Positions 1 through 5,312 of a DNA stretch of 5,385 nt are shown here, in pieces. The number at the start of each line of letters is the position of its first letter. Positions within the stretch are counted from its first letter, which is position 1. A model generated the notes under the pieces. It searched no databases, was not told where the DNA came from, and saw nothing but the letters and a program-made list of their open reading frames with translations. The stretch comes from Lentisphaerota bacterium. GTDB lineage: Bacteria > Verrucomicrobiota > Lentisphaeria > Oligosphaerales > PUNB01. The stretch covers positions 1-5,385 of the forward strand of contig PUNB01000218.1 in NCBI GenBank assembly GCA_003552565.1, read 5' to 3'. The translations under genes and the position numbers were made by a program.

Positions 1-1
1 C

Positions 2-190
2 CGCCGATACGGCACTCCCAGTGAACCAAGGGAATGGGCCGAAAACGTCGGAACGACTGTGCCGGTGGCGTTGTGGTCGCACCAACTGAAACTGGAACAC
101 CCCACCCAAAAAAAGACCATCACCTTCAAATCGCCGCCCCCCGTAGAAGAATACCCTTGGTCATTATTTGAGAAAGATGTTGCTGGTTAA
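2..190 (+). CDS. RluA-family pseudouridine synthase, C-terminal end only (5' partial)
   Basis: An open frame enters from the left edge and ends at TAA 188-190, giving 62 residues. It begins RRYGTPSEP, which fits the 'GD..YG' segment near the C-terminus of RluA/RluD-type enzymes. It continues with VALWSHQLKLEHPTQKK, matching the family's C-terminal pattern 'aLhs..L.f.HP.t.....f.aP.P', and then SPPP and YPWSLF. Enzymes of this family isomerise uridine to pseudouridine in rRNA or tRNA in the cytoplasm. The catalytic Asp motif (RLD) and any S4 RNA-binding domain lie outside the window, so the target RNA cannot be inferred. The gene is followed after 39 bases by a same-strand SMP-30-family gene, and no convincing terminator lies between them. 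The assignment rests on this tail only. Confidence 0.8.
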   Translation, partial: RRYGTPSEPREWAENVGTTVPVALWSHQLKLEHPTQKKTITFKSPPPVEEYPWSLFEKDVAG

Positions 191-229
191 AAAAAAAGGC
201 TCTTTCTCCAAAACAAACAAAGGCCCCTC

Positions 230-1129
230 ATGATGCAGCACAACATTTCACACCTGTCTCCTGAACTGCTTGTCGACCTTCCCTGTCGGATCGGAGAAGG
301 CCCGCTCTGGCATCCGGAAGAAAAGAAGATTTACTGGACCGACATTCCCAATGCCCGTATCTGCCGCTGCCTGGAAGACGGCTCGCTGTTCGAGCAGTTC
401 GATACCGGCGATGAGGTGGGAGGATTCACGTTTCAAGAGGATTCCAGTCTGCTGCTTTTTATGAGCCGGGGCGCCGTAAGGTGCTGGCGGGATGGAGAAT
501 TCGTCGGCACGGTACTGGAAGAAGTCGCCGATGAAAAAGACAGCCGGTTCAATGATGTCATCGCCGATCCCGCCGGCCGAGTTTACTGCGGCACTATGTC
601 CAGTCCGAACCATGGAGGGCGATTTTATCGTTTGGAACTGGACGGCAGCCTGACACTGCTGCGAGAAAATATGCAGACCCCCAACGGCATGGGCTTTTCA
701 CCGGATCAAAAGTATTTTTATCAGAATGATTCCCGAGCCTGTGCAACCTATCGCTTCCGCTATCATCATAAGAATGGTGAATTAAGCGACAGGGAAATCA
801 TCTTCGCCACTGCTCACACCAGTGACAAAGGGCGGCCGGACGGGTTAACCGTCGACTCCGAAGGATGCATCTGGACCGGGCGCTGGGACGGCTGGCGGAT
901 TGCCCGGCACACCCCCGACGGAGAAGTAATCTCGGAAATCGAATTTCCAGTCAAAAAAGTCCCCTCCCTGGCCATAGCCGGCGCCGACTGGCGCACCGGC
1001 TTCTGCAGCACCGCCGGCGGCGATCAGCGCGGCCCGGGAGAGGGAGAACTGGCAGGCTCCCTCTTCCGATGTCGGCCGATGCCGGCACCCGGCATGCCGG
1101 AACACCGCTCAAAAGTCAAGGTTTGGTAA
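230..1129 (+). CDS. SMP-30/gluconolactonase/LRE-family beta-propeller protein
   Basis: A complete 299-residue protein with no signal peptide or membrane segment, so probably cytoplasmic. Its length fits the SMP-30/gluconolactonase/regucalcin family, six-bladed propellers that mostly hydrolyse sugar lactones using one divalent metal. Motifs in order: RIGEGPLW with E23; SRFNDV with R106 and N108, then DPAGRVYCGTM; TPNGMGFS with N152; GRPDGLTVD with D204; and a C-terminal LAGSLFR stretch near 275-280. E23, N152 and D204 match the three metal ligands of human SMP-30 (E18, N154, D204 there), and R106/N108 match its substrate-contacting R101/N103. The usual 'FGG.D...LYVT' segment is altered to AIAGADWRTGFCST (248-261). 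ATG 230 was chosen because AAAGG (218-222) lies 7 bases upstream; ATG 233 is an alternative. The lactone substrate is unknown. The preceding RluA gene may be cotranscribed. Confidence 0.9.
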   Translation: MMQHNISHLSPELLVDLPCRIGEGPLWHPEEKKIYWTDIPNARICRCLEDGSLFEQFDTGDEVGGFTFQEDSSLLLFMSRGAVRCWRDGEFVGTVLEEVADEKDSRFNDVIADPAGRVYCGTMSSPNHGGRFYRLELDGSLTLLRENMQTPNGMGFSPDQKYFYQNDSRACATYRFRYHHKNGELSDREIIFATAHTSDKGRPDGLTVDSEGCIWTGRWDGWRIARHTPDGEVISEIEFPVKKVPSLAIAGADWRTGFCSTAGGDQRGPGEGELAGSLFRCRPMPAPGMPEHRSKVKVW

Positions 1130-1277
1130 CGAAATGAAAACAGACGGCGAATGGGGGTTCTTTGGAGATACAAATTGTCAGAATAGCGCAAAACATGGCG
1201 ATGGACTTCTCGTGTCAAGAGAATTTGACGGTCGCTGACCTTGTAATTAGGTCGAGCAAGATTAAGGATATAAAAAC
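1130..1277. other. Intergenic gap before mazG with short inverted repeats
   Basis: This 148-base gap probably carries the mazG promoter, but I see no clear -35/-10 pair. It holds overlapping short inverted repeats: TTCTC/GAGAA (1207-1211 and 1219-1223), GTCAA/TTGAC (1214-1218 and 1225-1229), and GACCT/AGGTC (1237-1241 and 1249-1253). A TTGACG at 1225-1230 resembles a -35 box but lacks a matching -10 at 16-18 bases. A TAAGGA Shine-Dalgarno sequence (1263-1268) ends 9 bases before the mazG ATG. Confidence 0.35.
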
Positions 1278-2138
1278 ATGCTCTCTTCTCAAGATACAAA
1301 CCGGTCGAAAAACACCCGCCATGAAACATCCTCGGAGAACGGACACTCGAATCGTGATTACCTGCAGGAACTGATCCAGATAATGAACCGGCTGCGAAGT
1401 GATCACGGCTGCCCTTGGGATCAACTGCAGACTCATCAATCACTGAAAGAATTCCTCGCCGAGGAAACGGCGGAACTGTGCGATGCCATTGATGAAAATG
1501 ATGATGAAAACATGCGGGAAGAATTGGGAGATGTGCTGCTGCAGGTGATTTTTCACTGCCAGATCGCCAAAGAAGAAAATCGTTTCGACTTCCAGGATGT
1601 CGCTCGGACAGTCTGCGAAAAACTTATCCGGCGCCACCCGCATGTTTTCGCCGAAACAAAGCTGCGGGAAGCCCACGAAGTGGTTACCCAATGGGAACAG
1701 ATCAAGCTGGGAGAAAAATCAGGCCCGAAGGCAAAGTCAAAACTCGACGGAGTGCCACGCAGCCTGCCGGCCCTGCATAGAGCGCACAAAGTGCAGAAGA
1801 AAGCCGCTAAGCTGGGATTCGATTGGCCGGACTGCGAAGGTGTAATAAGCAAAATCGAAGAAGAACTGGCGGAACTGCGACAGGCTATGGAAAACAATCA
1901 GGAAGAACAGGTGGCTGAGGAAATCGGTGACCTGCTGTTCTCAGTCGTCAATCTCAGCCGTTTTCGCCATCATCTGGCGGAAAATCTGCTGCATAACGCC
2001 GTCAGAAAATTTCAGACACGCTTCCTGATGCTTGAAGAAAAACTGGAAGTACAAGGCAGAAAACCTGAAGAATGTTCCCTGGAAGAACTTGAAAGCACTT
2101 GGCAACAAGCCAAAGAAGAAATCAAACGGAATACTTAG
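1278..2138 (+). CDS. mazG: MazG nucleoside triphosphate pyrophosphohydrolase (two-domain form)
   Basis: A 286-residue all-alpha NTP pyrophosphohydrolase of the MazG family, which converts (d)NTPs to the monophosphate plus pyrophosphate. Its proposed roles are clearing aberrant nucleotides and, in E. coli, lowering ppGpp. Both MazG domains are present. Domain 1 (about 29-125) opens LIQIMNRLRSDHGCPWD and carries E62-E63-x-x-E66 with E82-x-x-D85. The linker has the family's LDGVPRSLPALHRAHKVQKKAAKLGFDW stretch (156-183, here given by its key segments GVP, LPAL and GFDW). Domain 2 (about 187-255) carries E195-E196-x-x-E199 with E215-x-x-D218. These acidic residues are the Mg-binding set, so both domains look competent. 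The protein is slightly longer than E. coli MazG (263) because of a polar extension of about 27 residues before domain 1. ATG 1278 is supported by TAAGGA just upstream, and no later in-frame start keeps domain 1 intact. It converges with tRNA-Asp. Confidence 0.96.
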   Translation: MLSSQDTNRSKNTRHETSSENGHSNRDYLQELIQIMNRLRSDHGCPWDQLQTHQSLKEFLAEETAELCDAIDENDDENMREELGDVLLQVIFHCQIAKEENRFDFQDVARTVCEKLIRRHPHVFAETKLREAHEVVTQWEQIKLGEKSGPKAKSKLDGVPRSLPALHRAHKVQKKAAKLGFDWPDCEGVISKIEEELAELRQAMENNQEEQVAEEIGDLLFSVVNLSRFRHHLAENLLHNAVRKFQTRFLMLEEKLEVQGRKPEECSLEELESTWQQAKEEIKRNT

Positions 2139-2153
2139 CTCCCCCATAATAAA

Positions 2154-2163
<10 letters not shown>
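2138..2163. other. Hairpin spanning the mazG stop codon and the tRNA-Asp 3' end
   Basis: GCTCCCCCAT (2138-2147) and ATGGCGGGAGC (2153-2163) form a 10-bp stem with one bulged C (2157) and a 5-base loop AATAA. The stem starts at the last base of the mazG TAG. Its right arm contains the CCA tail, discriminator base and part of the 3' acceptor strand of the convergent tRNA. Neither side is followed by a T run, so it is not a standard intrinsic terminator. It may still block convergent read-through or shape 3' processing of the tRNA precursor. Confidence 0.6.
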
Positions 2164-2231
<68 letters not shown>

Positions 2232-2264
2232 GAAAAAACAGCACGGTTCCGTTCGGAATTCCTT

Positions 2265-2292
2265 AACATAACGTTAACTTCATTGAAAGCAA
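2265..2292 (-). promoter_or_regulatory. Possible promoter of tRNA-Asp
   Basis: On the minus strand, TTGCTT (2292-2287) as -35 and TATGTT (2270-2265) as -10 are separated by 16 bases. Transcription would start near 2258, about 27 bases before the tRNA 5' end. The matches to consensus are only partial (3/6 and 4/6), so this is a position-based guess in an AT-rich 131-base gap. Confidence 0.22.
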
Positions 2293-2294
2293 GT

Positions 2295-2312
2295 AACTTT
2301 TCATCAAAAGTT
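2295..2312. other. AT-rich hairpin between the secreted-protein gene and the tRNA
   Basis: AACTTTT (2295-2301) and AAAAGTT (2306-2312) form a perfect 7-bp stem around the 4-base loop CATC. Read on the plus strand it is followed by TTGTCATTTT, a T-rich but interrupted tract. On the minus strand, the direction of the neighbouring genes, no T run follows. It could be a weak terminator, but the direction does not favour one. Confidence 0.25.
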
Positions 2313-2362
2313 TTGTCATTTTCCTGAAGTTTCAAATTTTTTGTGAACGTAAGAATTATTGT

Positions 2363-4330
2363 TCATCGGCGACGACGCCTAATTTCCAGCGGCAGGCCCC
2401 GGCCGAATTCAAAAAACAGATCATCTCTGTGTTCAAGAACCTCCTCGCCTTCTGCCGACAGCGACAGGCTGGTTATTGCATTTTTCTCCATCAGACGGAC
2501 CAAAGAAGAGAGAGCCCACAGCTGTCGTGACTGGCCTTTTATGGAAAGACGCATCTCCCGGATATCATCCCGGAATCCCCCCAAATATTCCTCGGAATTC
2601 TGCAAATACATAGCGGCCGCTTCTTCAATCTGCCCTTGCAAATGATAAATCAGACCGAAATGCGCCGTTTCAAGAGCCGTTTCTCCTACTCCCCGCCTTC
2701 CACCATCGATCAACAAGTCTGCCGCTTCAATCAGGGATGGTGTCAACCCAGCAACATCCAGAGCCGTTATTCTTTCCGGATAGCTGCCGAGGAAATCCGC
2801 CACCGGTAAATCCCTTCGTCTCTGCCGCGCTTCCAGAGACAAAACCAGTCTTTTCACAGTTCGAACCAGCCTTTCGTCCCGTGTATAAGAATAAAGCGCA
2901 TTGGCGGCATGAGCAATCTCGGGGAAGTCAGCCAATTCCGACATGCCCGCGTCTGTCAAGTACTCGCGCATCAAATATTCCATCGACTCCTCGGCTGTGC
3001 GGATAAACCAGGTGTCATCAGTGTATTCATACATTCTCACGAAGGCGACAATCGCCAAAGCGGCTGAGCGAACTGAAATCCGCGTATCAATATGGTTTTG
3101 CGGCAAATATCGACGGGCCATAATCGCGCCAGCAGGCTGCGACTGCAAGCGCAGAAAATGCGCCATCTTCAATGCCTGCAATAAGTACTTCTCCTCTCCG
3201 GTAGCCTCGCTTAAATCAAGCCAGGCACTAACCGCCAGAGCATTGGTATCAGTATCCGCCATCGTGAATTCCACCAGCGGTTCGGCATGTGCGCTGTCAG
3301 GAACAGATTCGATATAATTACTCAAATAAGCGGCATGCCTTTCGGCCGCGGTAAGAACCCGTTGCTCTCCAGACAAATTGAAATAATCAAGAAACGCCTG
3401 CAAAATTAATACTTGAGAAAAAAGCGAGGGCTCTCCATGTTCAGTGTGAACCAGCCAATTGTCCCCTCCCGGCGGGAAACCGCCTTCCCGCGACTGACGC
3501 CGCCGAAGGAAATCAATCCCTCGAGCCAGAGATTCGAGGGCTTTATCATAATCAACATTGGTCAGCAAAGGATGACCGCGATAAATTCTTTCAGCGTTCT
3601 CTCCGTCAAAAAAAACCGCCTGTTTATCAAAGCTGAAAAGAGGCTGTGCTTCCACAGTGTCCACCATGCGCCTGAATTCCCCCAGTTCCTGAAAACCAAC
3701 AGCTCCAACCAGAAGTTCCGTCATTCTCACACCTTGCAGTTTCCCTTCCGGCGTATACAAACGATTGAACATTATTTCAGCCGGCAAAAAAGCATAGGGG
3801 GATTCCGGAGTAAAGGCAACTCCCCGCAGCCCCGGATCGGCAATCGGGTGTTCATCCAGTTCCCATTCAGGGAATAAAACAACATCCTGTACAACGGAGA
3901 GCTTGACATTCTCGACCTTATCCGAAGAATCCATTCTTCTCCTTCTAGCACGCCTGACAGCGTCCACCGTCGCCGCATCCCACCCATTGCCTCGGCCGAA
4001 AACAGTCTCCCCCCTACCGGCACCGCCGCTCCAGGATAATCCCACTATTCGCGGTTCCGTTTTGTCCTCGGCGAGAAAATCAAAAACTCCTTCCACATCC
4101 CTATCATCGTCCCGCAAAAGATCATACACCTCCGAAGCCGTCCGACGCAGAGATTCTCCCGGCCAGGCTTGCACCGCTCCCAGCTGGTGAAACCAGAGAT
4201 TGTCAGGGTACTCTTCCGGGACACTCTGACCGGCGGAAATATCGATCATTCTCGGGTATTCACTTTGCGCGGATGCTGAGATCCCGAAACAACAAAGAAT
4301 CACTGTCAGCAAGATAAATTTGTGTTCCAC
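2363..4330 (-). CDS. Secreted protein of unknown function, probable alpha/alpha-toroid (six-hairpin-like) domain
   Basis: I cannot name this gene. It encodes 655 residues from a GTG start at 4330, and codon 1 begins a signal peptide: E2-H3-K4, a hydrophobic core over 5-18, and A-S-A before Q22. The product is therefore probably exported to the periplasm or outside, without a membrane anchor. Residues about 85-250 look like a mixed alpha/beta domain (VKLSVV at 142-147, YAFLPAEI at 179-186) and end in RIYRGH (248-253). Residues about 260-615 are repeated helix pairs of about 40 residues with recurring 'A...A..fL...' and 'tgd..yl..A' patterns, plus GGFPPG (283-288) and GGFRDD (584-589). This is typical of alpha/alpha toroids such as six-hairpin glycosidase-like and terpenoid-cyclase-like folds. 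No catalytic residues can be assigned. Arg-rich runs occur at 126-132 and at the very C-terminus (651-655). It lies 28 bases downstream of the Nif3 gene. Confidence 0.85.
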   Translation of the reverse strand: MEHKFILLTVILCCFGISASAQSEYPRMIDISAGQSVPEEYPDNLWFHQLGAVQAWPGESLRRTASEVYDLLRDDDRDVEGVFDFLAEDKTEPRIVGLSWSGGAGRGETVFGRGNGWDAATVDAVRRARRRRMDSSDKVENVKLSVVQDVVLFPEWELDEHPIADPGLRGVAFTPESPYAFLPAEIMFNRLYTPEGKLQGVRMTELLVGAVGFQELGEFRRMVDTVEAQPLFSFDKQAVFFDGENAERIYRGHPLLTNVDYDKALESLARGIDFLRRRQSREGGFPPGGDNWLVHTEHGEPSLFSQVLILQAFLDYFNLSGEQRVLTAAERHAAYLSNYIESVPDSAHAEPLVEFTMADTDTNALAVSAWLDLSEATGEEKYLLQALKMAHFLRLQSQPAGAIMARRYLPQNHIDTRISVRSAALAIVAFVRMYEYTDDTWFIRTAEESMEYLMREYLTDAGMSELADFPEIAHAANALYSYTRDERLVRTVKRLVLSLEARQRRRDLPVADFLGSYPERITALDVAGLTPSLIEAADLLIDGGRRGVGETALETAHFGLIYHLQGQIEEAAAMYLQNSEEYLGGFRDDIREMRLSIKGQSRQLWALSSLVRLMEKNAITSLSLSAEGEEVLEHRDDLFFEFGRGLPLEIRRRRR

Positions 4331-4337
4331 TTTACAA

Positions 4338-4342
4338 TCTCC
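4338..4342 (-). promoter_or_regulatory. Ribosome binding site that fixes the GTG start of the secreted protein
   Basis: On the minus strand GGAGA (4342-4338) lies 7 bases before GTG 4330-4328. An upstream in-frame ATG at 4402 would add 24 residues, overlap the Nif3 gene by 44 bases and bury the signal peptide behind a Cys/Arg-rich stretch. The GTG with this site is much the better start. Confidence 0.75.
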
Positions 4343-4358
4343 AGCATGTTCAATCAGC

Positions 4359-5120
4359 CTACAATCCAGTCGGCAGCTCCACAACCTCAGCATCCAGTTC
4401 AAATTTCCTGGTTAACAGCTCCGCCACCGCGTACAACCCTGGAGTTTCCGTCCGGTAATGACCAGCGGCAATAACATTCTGACGATACTCCTTCATCACG
4501 TGATAATCCTGATGTTTGACCTCGCCTGTCACCAAACAATCAACCCCGCGCCGGGCACATTCGGCGACAGCATCGGCTCCGCCGCCGGAAACAATGCCGA
4601 TGGTTCGCACGTTTTCCGAACCGAAAGGAAAAATCCGGCACTCCGTGCTCAAGGCCCTTTCGATTTCTTGAGCGAAGACAGTCAACGCCTCAGCCTGGGG
4701 AAACACCCCCAGACATCCTATGGTGCAGCCATGATAATCAAAAGCCGGCTCCATGTCCTGCAGTCGCAAACGTCTGGCAATAGTAAAATTATGCCCCACC
4801 TGAACATTGGCGTCAAGCGGCAGATGAACGGCATACAGTGAAATCCGATTGGTTAAAAGCGAGCGCATTCTGTCGGCCGTAATCTCAGTCAGTCGTCGCC
4901 AGCCGCCGCCCCAGCTGAGACCATGATGCACAAACACAAAATCCGCCTGGCGCTCGCTCGCCTGGCGAAACAGTTCAGCACAGGCATCAACTCCGAAAAC
5001 CACTTTCCGAATTTCCCCCCCGCCTTCGACCTGTAAACCGTTGTTAGAAGGATCCTCGCCTTCCGGAAAACCCTCAAACAGTCGATCAAGATACTGAACC
5101 AATTCGTTTAAGCTAATCAT
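4359..5120 (-). CDS. Nif3-like dinuclear metal centre protein (YbgI/GTP cyclohydrolase 1 type 2 family)
   Basis: A complete 253-residue, cytoplasmic-looking protein of the NIF3/DUF34 family, which forms toroidal hexamers with a two-metal site in each subunit. Motifs in order: PSNNGLQVEG (24-33), FVHHGLSWGGG with H65 and H66 (63-73), YAVHLPLDA with H99 and D103 (96-104), IGIVSGGGAD (174-183), LVTGEVKHQDYH (196-207), and AGHYRTETPG with H221 and E225 (219-228). H65, H66, D103, H221 and E225 match the known metal ligands. The length matches the short form (E. coli YbgI is 247) without the PII-like insert. The start ATG 5118-5120 has GGAG (5133-5130) 9 bases upstream. The cellular role of this family is unsettled: a GTP cyclohydrolase activity is reported for a Helicobacter member, and metal or protein-quality roles have been suggested elsewhere. 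It precedes the secreted-protein gene, probably in one operon. Confidence 0.95.
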   Translation of the reverse strand: MISLNELVQYLDRLFEGFPEGEDPSNNGLQVEGGGEIRKVVFGVDACAELFRQASERQADFVFVHHGLSWGGGWRRLTEITADRMRSLLTNRISLYAVHLPLDANVQVGHNFTIARRLRLQDMEPAFDYHGCTIGCLGVFPQAEALTVFAQEIERALSTECRIFPFGSENVRTIGIVSGGGADAVAECARRGVDCLVTGEVKHQDYHVMKEYRQNVIAAGHYRTETPGLYAVAELLTRKFELDAEVVELPTGL

Positions 5121-5150
5121 TTTTCAACACTCCACCCATTGGACATTTCA

Positions 5151-5171
5151 GGGGGGCAGCCCCGCTTTTTT
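5151..5171 (+). terminator. Terminator-like hairpin reading rightward, with no gene in front of it
   Basis: GGGG (5153-5156), CAG loop and CCCC (5160-5163) form a short all-GC stem. It is followed by GC and six Ts (5166-5171), the layout of an intrinsic terminator on the plus strand. No plus-strand gene lies upstream within the preceding 3 kb, so it is either orphaned, stops antisense transcription across the Nif3 operon, or belongs to the repeat element to its right. On the minus strand it would lie in the 5' leader of the Nif3 mRNA. Confidence 0.4.
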
Positions 5172-5185
5172 AACACTAGAGGGTA

Positions 5186-5253
5186 TCCGGAAAGGTATCT
5201 CCGGAGACTTAAAGTTCATACGCCCCCGGCGGGGGCATAACCCCCTTTCCGGA
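5186..5253. repeat. Nested inverted repeats (possible branched hairpin)
   Basis: The outer arms TCCGGAAAGG (5186-5195) and CCTTTCCGGA (5244-5253) are a perfect 10-bp inverted repeat. Inside lie the palindrome TCTCCGGAGA (5198-5207) and a GC-only hairpin, GCCCCC (5222-5227) and GGGGGC (5231-5236) around GGC. Together they could fold as a branched structure in either strand's RNA or as a cruciform. The multiple TCCGGA copies suggest a mobile repeat rather than a promoter. Confidence 0.6.
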
Positions 5254-5280
5254 CGGAGTCTAGTCTAGGCCCCATGCGAA

Positions 5281-5312
5281 AAGGGGTCAAGACCTAATTT
5301 TGTGCTCCCCTT
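5281..5312. repeat. GGGGTCAAGACC element bounded by AAGGGG/CCCCTT
   Basis: AAGGGG (5281-5286) and CCCCTT (5307-5312) are inverted copies 20 bases apart. The left arm runs into GGTC-AA-GACC (5285-5294), then TAATTTTGTGCT. A similar 'GGGGTCA-GGTCTTGAC'-type sequence is, from memory, common beside REP-associated and IS200-like (Y1) transposase genes in several bacterial groups. The resemblance is by eye only, and no transposase is present in the window. Confidence 0.4.

Noticed and set aside
1134..1238. A 34-codon frame (starts MKTDGEW) beginning 4 bases after the SMP-30-family stop
   Set aside because: No ribosome site of its own, no recognisable motif, and a length expected by chance. It lies in the probable mazG promoter gap.
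1225..1253. TTGACG as a -35 box for mazG
   Set aside because: The best -10-like sequences are TAATTA at 13 bases (too close) and TAGGTC at 17 bases (only 2/6 matches).
2233..2258. Terminator just upstream of tRNA-Asp (TTCC/GGAA stem then T6 on the minus strand)
   Set aside because: The stem is only 4-5 bp and separated from the T run by 8 bases, so it is too weak to call.
3413..3877. 154-residue plus-strand open frame
   Set aside because: It lies wholly antisense to the secreted-protein gene, whose frame has a signal peptide and regular helical repeats. This frame has no family motif.
4331..4402. The 24-residue longer N-terminus for the secreted protein (ATG 4402)
   Set aside because: It would overlap the Nif3 gene by 44 bases and hide the signal peptide; the GTG at 4330 has a strong Shine-Dalgarno at the right distance.
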